Of a DNA stretch of 64,000 nt, positions 11,421 through 22,738 are shown piece by piece. Origin of the DNA: Byssothecium circinans. Its lineage: Eukaryota; Ascomycota; Dothideomycetes; Pleosporales; Massarinaceae. The translations under genes and the position numbers were made by a program. Below the pieces are notes generated by a model. The model was not told the DNA's origin. It searched no databases and worked only from the letters and a program-made list of their open reading frames with translations. The stretch covers positions 168,829 through 232,828 of the forward strand of contig ML976993.1 of assembly GCA_010015675.1 (NCBI GenBank), in the 5' to 3' direction. Numbering within the stretch: position 1 is the stretch's first letter; every line of letters begins with the position of its first letter.

Positions 11421-13181
11421 TTACTGTTTTGGTTGCGGTTTCGTTTTCTCCTCCACTCCCCGCACCTCGTGAATCTCCTCTGGCTCTTGGAATCCCCTCG
11501 CCTGTTTGGCAGCCTCTTCCTTGGAGTCTTCCTCTGCGTCTGCCTTCTTCGCTTCAGCTTCGGCTTCAGCTTTGGCTTTTGCTTTTGCTTCCTCCAGTTC
11601 CTTCTTTTTCTTCTCGGCCTCTTTTTGCTCGTTCTTGGCCTTTTGCACTAGATTTTGAACCGCAGCCTTTTCCTTCTCCCAGTCCTTGTTTTTCGAATCA
11701 AATTGGTTCTTGAGCTTTTCCTCCTTTGCTTTCTTCGCAGCCTCTTCGGCTTCCTTGGCCTTCTTTTCCTTCTCCATCTCCTCCATGTGCCGGATGTCGT
11801 CGACGCTAGGCTCATATAAATGCCATACGGTGTAATGGGGCAGACCGACGACGGAGAATTTCATGCGCTTGGCCATCTGCCGTTCTGTTAGCTACATGCC
11901 CTTCGGTGCATGTGGAGTTCACTGACCTTTCCGAACCCTTCGGTTTCGGCATGCTTCTCGAAACTGAATGCAGGGAAGTGGACCCCTTGCCGGAAGACCT
12001 TCGCCTTCGCGAGAATAGAGACACCACCTACGCCGTCAATCTCCATCTCCATGTCTGGGTCGCCATAGGGGTCGCGGAGGTAGGCCAGATGCGGGCGCCA
12101 GGTAGCATACTCTGCGTATCCTTCGACGATAACAGCGTCCTCATCAAGAGTATCTGCGAGGGCGAGGGCGGTCTCTGACTCCTGCCATGAGTTCAGATCA
12201 TAGGGTTGTTCTCCTCCGAGCCAGTCAGGCAAGGGTCGCCAGACATCTAGAACGAGTCAGTAAGCATGGTATGACGTATGGGTGGAGTGGGAGAACGACT
12301 TACTGGGAACAATGACATCCTTGTTGTGCCTCATGAGATCTTCCAAGATAGTGAATGGAGCAGTCTCGACGTCGACATCTCTCCAGTATACCCAACTGTG
12401 GGTAGGTCGGAGAGCTGCGCTCAGGAGCCAATTGCGGGCTTGAGCCATCGACTTTCGGCGTCCAGCCTGGGCCGCAAAACCGTGTCGGCTCTCAACATCC
12501 TGTTCAACCTTTTGTCCAAAGTCTTTCTCCATGACGGAAATCTCTCCGAATGTCTGCTTGGGGTCTGGGTTTGCCTGAAGATCCTCCAACTTCTCATTCA
12601 GCTTCGCAATCGTGTTGTCTTTCGAATCTCCGACGAGGAAGGCGAGATCGATCAGGTTATGCGGGTATGTGAGGTTCTTCAGATGGCTGAAGAACATGTC
12701 CAGATGCGGTGCGGCGTCTCGCAACGGCGCGCATATCAATATCCTCTCCTCTCTTTCCCAGCCCCTTGCCGTGCCTTGCACATTGCTCAAATCATAGTAT
12801 CGTACTGTCTCCAACTGTGCATCCTCGCTGCCGGCAAAGTAACTGAGGGGTCCGGAGCCCAGGTTCGGCCGTAGATTCGGGAAGAAGAAGAAGACGACGG
12901 TACAGAAGATGGAGCCGACGAGCAGTAACCGCTGGATCAGCTGTCTCCGCCGCCTCAGGGCTGGCTGTGATCGTGGCTGGAACCTACAGTGGCAATGGAA
13001 ATTAGCATCGTGTGGCCATGTGTGGTGATGGTGCAGGAGCGTGGTGATATCTGGCGGGAGAGGCGCGCTCAACATGGCGGCTTTGTGAGAGGACGTACTT
13101 GTGCGGTTGGATGGAGAAGGTGCTTCCGCCGCCTACTGATGGATATGCTGCATGCCCGTTGGAAAAGGCATGGCGATGCAT
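11421..13181 (-). CDS. anp1: Mannan polymerase subunit, Anp1/Mnn9/Van1 family (GT62)
   Basis: Type II Golgi membrane mannosyltransferase subunit that extends the alpha-1,6-mannan backbone. Exons 13181-13099, 12981-12304, 12246-11937 and 11876-11421; 508 aa. The first intron (13098-12982, GTACGT..GTAG) removes an internal in-frame ATG and gives a cytosolic tail rich in Arg followed by a clear transmembrane segment (LLLVGSIFCTVVFFFF). Family marks are RILICAPLRDAAPHLD, a D-x-D motif in WRDVDVE (about residue 229) and RPLPDWLGGEQPYDLNSW. After the catalytic domain, about 110 residues form a Lys/Glu/Ala coiled coil; this tail favours Anp1 over Mnn9. An upstream in-frame ATG nine codons earlier is possible. 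It neighbours the Arf-GEF on the same strand, both secretory genes. Confidence 0.88.
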
Positions 13182-15150
13182 CTTCGACTCTGAATGTAAG
13201 GGCAGCATCCAGGAGGGCGAATGAAGGGTCGGGGTTGGGCTGAGGATATCCCTTGAGCACCCCCGGTACAGGCAGAGGCAGCCCGCGAGCTCACTGGACC
13301 TCAGTACAAAGGGTGTCGGCTCCGGGGCGGGCTGCAGCTGGTGCTCTTGTGCGATTCGAATTGATGCCGCGACGGCAGCGGACAATGGCGGAGGTGAGTG
13401 AAAACGATGCGTTTCCTTTGCGTGATGGTGGGTTGTCCCCGATCTCCGTACGGCTTAGCCCTGGATTTATTTCGCTAAGGCCACCGTTGTCAAGATCCGC
13501 TGAGCCTTGCACGGACTGATCCAAGGGAGAAGCAGGGGAGGGCTGACGGCGCACACGTGAACACTTTGTGAGGAGGGTGATGTCAAAGCTGTTCGCGTCT
13601 GCATGTATCTATTGTACGCGACGGTAGCGGAGTGCGCGTCAGCTTGTGAACAGCCGCGGGTCTGCCAAGCACGCTACCATCTACGTTTCAAGGTAATTGA
13701 GATCGGTTGGGTCAAGCTTTTAGCAGCATGACAGCGTTCCAATAAGAGGAAGCGTATTCATTGTCAGGGCTATACTAATTTTAGCTGATTTCGTACCTGT
13801 ATCAGCCTGCCGTATCTAGACATGACATTGCTGATGTATTCTGATTGATGGAGGCCAAGTAATGTGCACTGATCATGTCTTAGAAGCACGTGAAAAAGCA
13901 TTGCCTTCTCAAAACACACAGTTAATGAGTCGTTCCTCCCTCAAGCTCAATTCCTCCACATGTACCTCTCATAAACAAGCAGTCAACGAGCTGTAGATGG
14001 GTTTAAATTGAGAAATAGCTATTAATGAATTGTTCCGAGAAGGTAGGATCTCTCTAAGGTATTGCTACATATATAGAGACTATCTGAACTAAAGCCCCAA
14101 GGACCATTCACGGCTTGGGATCTTCGAGACAATACAGGTTTTCTATTCGCAAGTCAGCCGTGGTCTCGTCGAGCAGATGAGAACCAGGAGGGAAAGGTTC
14201 GAGCTCAGAAAGCCGTTTTAGTCATGCCCTACCGCCGGCCTCAGATCGTAGCAGTTCAAGACGAAAGGCGACGCACCTTGGCACTAAGACCACAATTACG
14301 CGCCTTCAGCAAGCTTCCAGCGCAACTCCACAACTCATCATCCCAGCCTAAGCTGGTAGAGTGCGGGAGGGTGACCCGGCGGTAAATGTCGTTGAATGGA
14401 TCGACTGGTTTTCATCCTGGCAAAGTACGTAGCGGAAGAACAACGTACCATGAAAATGTTCAGCTCGGCTAGAGCATACCGTTTGCTAAGGCCTGAGAAC
14501 AATCAGTAAAGCTGAACTCGCAAATGGATGAAGAACAGAGGGAAATCAGGTAGAGATCAGACAATGGTAAGCTTGGTATGCGTTTTCTTCAACTGAAATT
14601 CAGTAGCAGAACTGTAAAAGATAACACTCATCATGAAAGTGATGCCGAGCATCAGAAAGAGAAGAGACTGTCAACTTACTAGTCAGGACCGACCAGAGCA
14701 CAAGCCAATAGCCATCATAGATGGGGCAAATAAGAAGCCGATCTGGACCTTCTATCGACTGCTACGTGCGCATCAGAGCAGTGCCTAGTCATTGTTAGCT
14801 CGTGCCTCCAACCAATGCTCAACAATCGATAGAATTGAATCGAGAGTATCAGACGGTGGTGCATGTTCAAAGCTCATCGATAATCGCAAGAACAGTTCAG
14901 AAGGTATCAATCATAAGATCCAGCAGGACAGAAAGGAGGGGAACACTCGGTACATACCATGAGAGTTGCCGCACCTCGAAAGTGTGAGGTGCGGTGGTTG
15001 TGGAGGGAGAAATGGAAGCTCGCGCACGAAAAGAAAAAGTCGTTGTCGAAATCTTGGCGGCTTAGTCATCTACATTTTGCAACTTCAAGTTCCCGAAGCA
15101 AGCGCAAGCAAGCATAGGCATTCCACGATTGAGAGTTACCAGGACACACA
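13182..15150. other. Long divergent intergenic region (~2 kb)
   Basis: Lies between the divergently transcribed Anp1-like and Mtr3 genes, so it must hold both promoters. No coding frame shows family motifs. Several GT..CTGAC/CTAAC..AG-like combinations occur between about 14400 and 14960 but cannot be assembled into a supported gene; a non-coding transcript is possible but unproven. Confidence 0.4.
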
Positions 15151-16276
15151 ATGGCGGCGAATACCGACCGGAGGAGAATCAATGCGCCGAGTGGAGGTAC
15201 ATCGGCGCCTGTGTTTGCGAAGACACTCAAAGAGGGGGGATATCTGGAGAAGCTGCGCCCGCGAAGGACGAGAGGGCAGAACGAGCTGAGGAAGATCTGT
15301 AAGTTTGGACAACATCCATATGGATCTGGCACAGTACAGTCAAATTCCATAGTCTAGCAACGCTTGCCATAGCCTAGGCTTAGACAAGTGTTGCAAGACT
15401 TTCGGCTCAACACTGTACCATCCAAACAGAAGCTAACCTCCCGCAGTCCTACAAACCTCAATAATCCCCTCCGCCTCCGGATCCGCCTACCTCGAACTCC
15501 CTTCCCAGAATACCATTTCAAGAAACACATTAATCCCCCCGACCTCCTCCTTAAAAATCACCGCCTCGATCCAAGGCCCGAAACCCCTCCCCCGCAACGC
15601 GCCCTTCTCGCCTTCCGTCCTACTCACCACAACCGTAAAATTCGCTCCCTTCGCCACCCGCCACCGACGAGGGTACATACGTGACGCTGTCGAGCGCGAC
15701 CTTGGTGTACATCTTGAGACAGCTCTCCGGGGAGTGATAATAGGTGAACGGTGGCCGAAGAGCGGTGTCGAGGTCGTTGTTACGATTCTTGAGGGCGATG
15801 AGGATGCTTGGTGGGGAGATGATGCTGGGGGAGGTGACAATGGAGGAGGTTGGGGACTGTTGAATGTGCTTGCGGGATGTATAACGGTTGCGGGAGCGGC
15901 GATTGTGGATGCGGGGATTGATTGTGTGGATATGGTGTCTGGGGGCGTTGCTGCCATCACTCGGAATCCTTCGGACGAAGACAAAGAAGGGGCTAGGATA
16001 TTGGATCCGTGTCCCGCGGAACACCAAGACATTGTCGCTGCGTGCGCGGTCGGGTATCTGGCGTCAAGAGATGAGATTACAGAAGTTTGGGTGAAAGGGG
16101 ATGTGGGTGAAGATCCGGACAAGCTTATTGAAGGGGCCACTTTTGCGGCGGTGGGAAGTGTGGGTGTGATGAAAGAGGTTCTTCTTGAGAGCTTACAGCA
16201 GAAGTTCATGGAACAGGCTGGTGGGCAGAATGGAAGTGGGAAGAGGAAGCAGGACGACGTAGAGATGACAGGTTAG
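15151..16276 (+). CDS. mtr3: Exosome core subunit Mtr3 (RNase PH-like)
   Basis: Non-catalytic RNase PH-fold ring subunit of the nuclear/cytoplasmic RNA exosome. Exons 15151-15298 and 15447-16276 (intron GTAAGT..CGCAG) give 325 aa, slightly long for the family. Visible: N-terminal RRRINAPSGG and RPRRTRGQNELRKIFLQTSII, then SGSAYLEL (the strand usually read as KGSAY.E), RRGYIRDAVERDLG in the middle, and an RNase PH C-terminal half with a hydrophobic Gly/Ala-rich core. The phosphorolytic residues of active RNase PH are not evident, as expected. The C-terminus ends in a short Lys-rich, acidic tail. The splice is needed to join the two halves of IFLQTS. Confidence 0.9.
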
Positions 16277-16650
16277 AAGACCGCATCAAGGGAAAGAAAA
16301 TGGGACCTGGATCCGGTGCGACTTTTCTCTGCATAGCGACGGCGTTGATCAAGGACATACCAAAGGCTAGGCATATTGGAGACGTTTTCAGGACGGTGCA
16401 ATGGAAATCTGCACGATGTCACGATACACTCACCTCTCAAAGCGCAACCGGCACTTTATGAATCATAAGCTGAATTCCTCATCTTGTTACGCCTATACTA
16501 TATCCTCACGTTCCCAATTTTCAAACCAACGCCGCCCCCGACCAAAGCCATTGGATATCATGACTCGCGCCGAAAATAGAGGGACAGCTGTCATGATGCC
16601 GAGCTCAATGTAATGGGAAGTGTAGCCGGACGTTTGGCACAAGTCTGTCC
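16277..16650. other. Convergent 3' region
   Basis: Lies between the ends of the Mtr3 gene (+) and the La/Arb1 gene (-). No gene or repeat seen. Confidence 0.5.
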
Positions 16651-18525
16651 TCAGTCCAGATCCGACTCATCATCCGCGAACTTCTCATCATCATCATCAT
16701 CCGCAACGCTCTCCCCATCACGCTGCCCGCCATTCACCTTAACCTGCTCTCCCTCCTCCTGACCATCCACGCCATCCCTGTCCCTGATAACCACTTTTTT
16801 CGGATTCCGGTCCGACATGAGCAGGTAATTCGGCAACCACTTATAGAAGCTGCAAAGAACCTGGCTCACTTCATCCAGAATCGCTATGCCACCCTCCAAC
16901 GTCAGAATGCGACCGTACATCTTCATGCCGATGAAGCACTCCTCCAAAATACGATCCTCAACCCAGAACTCGTACTGCTTACCGTCTGCCGTCTTAGGTA
17001 GACAGCCTTGCGGGTACTTGTCCTTGGGGAGATCGTACTCGTTGCTGTCGTTGATGTGGATGGAGCGGCAGGTCAAAATGCCTAGGGGTTCGAGTTGTAG
17101 CTTGGAGGCGTATTCTTTGTTCTGGAACTCGTACGCCTCACGGGTGACGTCGGTGCAAGGGGTGATGGACAGGATTTCGAGCATGAACGATTCGTCATTG
17201 ACGAGTTTAAAATTCTTCGTGTACAGAAGTGCGTCTTGCTCGTCGGTCCCCATGATCGAGACACCTGTCATGAATGTAATCCTCGCCTGATCGTCCCTCA
17301 TGCCCATGTCACCCAGCTTGATGCCATCGTTCCTAGCCTGGATAGCCCACTCCTTGTCGCCTGTGTAAGTACCGGCTTTGGAGCCATCGAAGATAGCGCT
17401 CGCGGCGTTGTTGAACGATCCCGGAAGTGACAGACCGGCAGCGCAGACCTTGGGGAGCTCGGTTTCAGCGAGGTCGCACAACGCGCGGGCTTTCTCTAGA
17501 TTGGCCCTGTACTCGGGGCAGACGGAGTGGTAGAGGAGGTAGTTGTAGAATGAACGCAGAACTTTGCAGGCGTTCTCGATCTGGTTCGGGGCGAAGCCGA
17601 ACTGGTCTGGGAAGAAGGAGGACCTACAAACTCGTCAGCGCAGTCGTTTCGAAGAACAATGGGATCTAGTGGCTGACATGAAAGCTTCTCCAACGCCGAC
17701 GAAATCGACAGCCCACAGCTTCTCGTCAGCACGATCCCACGGAACGTGATGAGTAGCCAGAGCCCTCGCAATCTCTTCGCTGTCCATCTCAGCCTTATCA
17801 TTGTTGGTCAGACCCCCGAACATGCGCGGCCCGCACTCTACACCTCCAAACTTCATCCACTTGTTGAAGGCAATGGCGTACATCTCGTGCATACGACGCT
17901 TCGATTTGAACCGCTGGATGGCGAGTTCTATGCGCTCTACGAACGGCTTCTCCGGGTCATACATGGCCAGCTCTTCCTGTGCCTCAGCGGGCGTGATGGG
18001 CGGCTCCACATACGTTTTCTCGAAACCCGTCGGCTTCATCATGTTCTTAGTCATGCCGGGCGGGTACTCCTTCTTCGTCTGCGGTAGCAGAGGGACCGGG
18101 TGGACAGCCGGCTTTCGCGCGCGCGGATCATACGAAATCTCGTCATCGTCTTCGAAGAAGTCCGGGTCTGTAGCACACGGTCCTTGGAGAGGCTCTTTTC
18201 GCGCGATTTGCTTGCCGTCTTCCGTGACCTGAAGGAGCGGGGACTTGCGAAGGGCGGCGGCTATCTGCTGCTTGCCCTTGTAGGCGCGCATCTTCTTGAA
18301 GCCGCAGATGCGAGAAATAGACACGGGGAGGTTGTCTCGGCCGCCACAGCATTGTAAAAGATGAAGATCGGTCCTGAGGTTCTCGTCAGAGAAGTAGTAT
18401 TCGACCTGCAAGTTGTCAGTGAGTGAGCGTGTAGCGATGGTTGGCTGTGTGCGTACCTGGCGCCGGATCTCGGGTCCTTGGGGGTGCTCTTCAGGGAGAC
18501 CTGGCTTCTCTTCCATTGCCGCCAT
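16651..18525 (-). CDS. arb1: La-motif / Arb1 fusion: putative Argonaute siRNA chaperone subunit
   Basis: Exons 18525-18457, 18405-17678 and 17623-16651; 589 aa. Arb1 is known in fission yeast as a subunit of the ARC complex that holds Argonaute with duplex siRNA. Here an N-terminal La-type RNA-binding motif comes first: EIRRQVEYYFSDENL across the first splice, ending at ALRKSPLLQVTEDGKQI (about residues 20-95). The Arb1 region (about 195-540) follows: KWMKFGGVECGPRMFGG, VDFVGVGEAFMSSFFPDQFG (across the second splice), YNYLLYHSVCPEYRANLEKA and FNNAASAIFDG. The tail is Asp/Glu-rich. Intron 1 (18456-18406, GTACGC..GCAG) is 51 nt and stop-free, so it could be retained. The start is ATG 18525; the frame is open to a TTG at 18540. 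Both parts are clear; the joint function is inference. Confidence 0.82.
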
Positions 18526-19203
18526 CACTGCCGCCTTCAATTGACTCTGAAACTGAGACTGGTGGTGGTGGTGGTCAAGGATAAGAGGTGAAGGATAGAG
18601 GAGACTTTAAAGAGCGACAGCAGACTAGTCAAGAAACAAATTTAAGTGAGGATTGATACAAACGTCAACTGATTGCCTAGGTAACCGGCATCAATCTGCG
18701 TTTGCGAGGGTGCGGAGGTAATAGCACTCCCCAGTGAGGCAAGAGCGATGATCCAGCGGTGCAACACCGGAATAGTGAGAAAATCCAGTCTTGAACACAA
18801 CGACCCTGTCTTCAAATTCAACTATTAGATCGTGAGGATACAAGTTCCTGGAAGTACAATCAGAGGGAGGATTTCCTCTTTCATGGGCAATCTTTTGGTT
18901 ATCATATCTCATCTTTCAACAAGCCGGCATAACCAGATTGTCACAATTTTCTAAATGAATAGCAGAAGTTTCTGCGTGTACATAGTTACCGTAGTGTCAG
19001 GGTTCAGAAGTGGAATATATGTTATACCCCAAGATCTCAGCTTAGGACTGAGAAGTATTGTCGCGACTCAGGGGCGCCCTGACTCGACCTCAGACCCTGA
19101 TCGCGGGGTCCACTGACCACAGCTCAGCCCTGCCCACTCTCTTCCACATCTACCCAGAACATACACTGCCTACCTTAAACAAATCGACATTCAACCTACC
19201 ATA
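18526..19203. other. Divergent promoter region (La/Arb1 and IPMK)
   Basis: No gene supported. The last 60 bases are a C-rich, A-ending leader typical of fungal 5' untranslated regions before the IPMK start. Confidence 0.45.
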
Positions 19204-20295
19204 ATGCCCAAGAAGCAATTCGACCCTTCTAAACTCCAAGCCTTCGGCAACGCCGCCGCAGGACAGTAAGCGCCCCTCTCCTTCTCCCTCGCACCCTCCT
19301 CCCGCATACTAACCCTCTGCAGCGATGGCGTCCTCTCCGACCCCACCGGCGCCGTCGTAGTAAAGCCCTGCACCACCGCCGAAATCGCCTTCTACGAATC
19401 CGTCGCCGAGTCGCACCTGGATCTGGCCCCTCACCTCCCCACCTTCCTCGGTTCCCTCACCCTCTCCAACGACCAAGAAGCCGCCCGCGCCGCCGCCGAC
19501 ACTGGTACAATTATCACTGCAGAGGGCACTATCGAGCGTTTACACGGCAGGAAACTAGACACGGAACTTCATATTGTGTTGGAGAACATTACGCATGGGT
19601 TCACGAAGCCTAATGTGCTGGACTTGAAGCTGGGGAAGCAGTTGTGGGATGAGCAGACGAAGCCGGAGAAGAGGGCTCGGTTGGATGAGGTTGCGAATAG
19701 TTCGACGAGTGGGAGTTTGGGGTTTCGGATTGCAGGGATGAGGACTTGGAAGGGGGAGAGTACGCTTGAAGTCCCCAGCGACCTGAAAGAGTTTGTGGAA
19801 GGGAAGGATGGCGATGGCTATTGGGTGTATAACAAGATGTATGGCCGGAAATTTACGACGGAGGATATTAAAGAGGGATTTGAGGCGTACATTTTGCCTC
19901 AGGGCTCGGCGCTGGAACATCTCGCTCGCGCGCAGGAGGTTCTGGCGTTCTTTTTGGGGGAGGTGAAGGATATTATCTCTGTGTTTGAGAAGAAGGAGTC
20001 GAGGATGTATTCTGCGTCGATCTTATTAGTGTATGAGGGCGATGTCGATGCGTACGCGAAGACGAAAAAGACCCTGAGATCGGTGGGTCTTGAGGATGAG
20101 GCGGATGATGACGAAGAGGAGGATCTACCGAAGCTGGCGGCGGTCAAGATGATTGACTTTGCACACGCGACGTGGACGGAAGGACAAGGCAGTGACGAGA
20201 ACGCGTTGAGGGGAATGCGGAGTACGGCGGGTATTCTGAAGGAGTTGCTGGATAAAACAAACAAGGAGTTGGACGCCGCTGATGAGGAATCGTAA
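19204..20295 (+). CDS. Inositol polyphosphate multikinase (IPMK, Arg82-like)
   Basis: Phosphorylates inositol tris-/tetrakisphosphate towards IP5, acting in nucleus and cytoplasm. Exons 19204-19265 and 19323-20295 (intron GTAAGC..TGCAG) give 344 aa, normal for fungal IPMK. Marks: the inositol-binding P-x-x-x-D-x-K-x-G as PNVLDLKLGKQLWD (about residues 115-128), STSGSLGFRIAGM, the SSL-type strand SASILLVYEGD, and the metal-binding IDFAHATW near the C-terminus. An acidic insert (DDDEEED) precedes the last motif. The short first exon carries only the N-terminal tail. IP6K/Kcs1 is less likely because of the small size. Confidence 0.92.
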
Positions 20296-20459
20296 GGGGA
20301 ACGTCCGGTACGAGTAATTGTGTTGATGTGCTTTCTTATTTTCGTCAGATAGAGCTGGGTATAAACCCACTATCAGAGCAGACCCAAATTCGTGTGACAA
20401 AATCAACCATTTGTCCCCAATCTGCCGTTGCTTATTTCACTTATCCATCGCACTTTTGC

Positions 20460-22125
20460 CTACCCGAGCAGTCCCTCGACAGCCTCGGGCCACCTTCCCA
20501 GAATCAGTGCATTAGGCAAAAGAATCCCCGGCTGTGGACATAGGAGTTTGACCTTCTTTCTCGACTCATCCACATTCGCAATCCACATATACCCCGTCAC
20601 GCTCGAATCCCTGATATCCTCCTGTCGAGCACTGGCCGGCACGGTCGTGAGCGCTAGTAACTTGCCTACCAGATCCGCGCTCGGCGTAACCTTTTCAAAG
20701 ATCGGAGGCGACGTGTTGAAAATCTCGTGTGTGTCTTGATCAGCTGCTGATGTGTCGCCTGTTATTATGTTAGCTAGCATTCTTCTTCGAGACTATGGGA
20801 AGTAGAGGATGGAGGCGAAACATACTCTCGATGAACCGGAAGATGTGGAGGTCGTCGAAATCGGCGGTCTGACTGTGTGGGGCGAGTGAGTATTCTGCTG
20901 AGTGGCCGAAGAAGTAGGCTTTGACTTGAGCGTCTCGTAGTGTCTTCATGTATTCTTCGCTTCGGTCGACGCAACCACCGGACTTGTCGAGGCGGAGGAC
21001 GTGGATAGCTTCGTCGCCGGTGCGGGAAGAGTATTTGCGGGTAAGGTCGGAGTAGAGGCGTTCGGAGCCGATGGTGATGAGGATGTTGACTGCGAAAAAG
21101 TTAGCATTTTTCGCTCAAGGAGTTTATTACTGTTAGGCAGGGGAAGGTGTATAGCAAAAACAATGAGAAAAATCCACTGTCATCGAAAAGATAGAGCGCA
21201 CATATGCAGGCAAATGACGTTTGCAGTTACACGCACCAGAAAGTTCAGATATTATATGATCTATAATCTCGTACACACCCGTTTTCCCCTGACTGATGAC
21301 CCCCGGACTATCGATAATATAGCCAGAATGCTTACTCGCCGAATCCGCCATCAGTCTCGTCGATACAGCCGTTGCCAAACGTGATACCAGTGCTTTGAAC
21401 AGCTTTCCCTCCTCTGGATTCTCCAGACCGTAGTGGTACACCAACGGCATCTTCACGGGTGTAGGGCTTGGTCCTGATATCGGACTACTCCCCCAACCCT
21501 CCTCAATGTCCAGGATAGAGGAAAAGGCCGCGGCGGTGAGAGATCCAGGGATGGAAAGCATGCTCTGTCGAGGGTCTAGGTTGACGACTATAGGCTGCCG
21601 GCCTGTCTTGACCGCGTATGAAGTCAGTGTCTTGACGAAGGAAGTTTTGCCTGCACCATCAGAACCGACGACAAGGACCCTCGGCCCCATAGCCTCAAGA
21701 TCCAGCCTGTCGGCATCTGATCTGCCATTCAAACGTGCAGCTTCGACCTGAATAGCTCGATCTCGTAGCATTTCGAGTGCAAAGTGTGTGTTCGCACAGC
21801 TCATCATCTGCGTCTCTTCTGCCACGTATTCCGAGTCTGCATCACCGCCAATATCCAGCTTGCAACCGTGCCATGTGAAGACCGCGCCCTTTGTGCCTTG
21901 GAATGTGTAGGGTTGTGAGGGCGCGAGCTCCGTGCCGAAGAACTCTGCGGTGCCGGAGAGCAGCTTAATGGTGAGGCTATGATCGAAACCAACTTCGAAT
22001 CGATACTCGGTGTTTGCGGCGAGGTCTTGTTGGCGCGTGGTTGCTACGGGAGGTTGGCTGAGGGCTTCGAGGGCTTGCGCACTGAGGTTGAGGCCTGGGA
22101 GACCTGGGAGGCCGGGGAGGGCCAT
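20460..22125 (-). CDS. clp1: mRNA cleavage factor Clp1 (P-loop polynucleotide kinase family)
   Basis: Subunit of cleavage factor IA for pre-mRNA 3'-end formation. Exons 22125-21237, 21089-20826 and 20758-20460; 483 aa. The first intron (147 nt, GTGCGT..CGCAG) and second (GTATGT..ACAG) restore SVNILITIGSERL and FIESDTSAADQD. N-terminal beta domain with EYRFEVGFD and FTWHGCKLDI; P-loop GSDGAGKTS near residue 155; NLDPRQSMLSIPG and YIIDSPGVI, a Walker-B-like strand; C-terminal domain ending ALILGRWPEAVEGLLG. The start is the Met of MALPGLPGLPGLNL at 22125; an upstream frame extension has no family support. Fungal Clp1 binds ATP but is generally not an active kinase (known of the family). Confidence 0.92.
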
Positions 22126-22738
22126 GGTTTCGCGAGGGTTCGGCGACCAGGTAGAAAGGCAGCGGTTCGTAACCCAAGGCTTATACAAAGAGCTATGGGT
22201 GAAATTGGAGTTCAATTGTGGTATGCGATTAGCCAGGCCTAGGGTGGAGGCGCTTGGAAGGGAATGCGACTTTTTATCGAACTAGCTTTTTCATTCGCAC
22301 TATGTAGCCACAGGTTAGCCGGAAAAGAAACGCTCAATGCCAAAGACCCCAGTAGAGAAGTCGGGCGTAAAGTGAAGAGAGCAGACCGAGGTGTGGGTGT
22401 GGGTGTGAGGTGTGAGGGTCTCAGTGAGGTGAAGAGCTGAGCTTCTGCCACCGCGGAAAGCAGCCGCCTACGCGTTTCCGCCAACAAGCCACTTGAATCA
22501 TCAACGACAGGTCGCCGTTCGCATCAAACATGCCAGCAGCTGTTTGATTCTGTCTCTAATCCAACCTGACCCTTCCTTGACATCTGAAAGATCATGACCC
22601 GGATCCTCCCTCGTTGAGCGCCGATTGACCGAGCCATTACTGCACCACCATTCCTCGCATCGCTCCACTTGCGCGAATCTATTCGTTATTCCCGAAGTCT
22701 ATCTTAGACACCAACTAGATTGCAAATAGATCTTCAGG
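22126..22738. other. Divergent promoter region (Clp1 and GH125)
   Basis: No gene supported. A short GTGTGGGTGTGGGTGTGAGG run lies near 22390. The DNA just before 22739 resembles a fungal leader. Confidence 0.45.

Noticed and set aside
12257..13075. Start of the Anp1-like protein at 13075
   Set aside because: That ATG lies inside a GT-AG intron (13098-12982); splicing gives a better cytosolic tail before the membrane helix.
14191..14210. GGTTCGAGCTC as a tRNA B box
   Set aside because: No matching A box, acceptor stem or cloverleaf can be built around it.
15487..16209. 240-codon minus-strand frame
   Set aside because: Antisense to Mtr3, which has family motifs in the plus strand.
22126..22215. 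30-residue N-terminal extension of Clp1
   Set aside because: Not family-like; the Met at 22125 begins a plausible Clp1 N-terminus.
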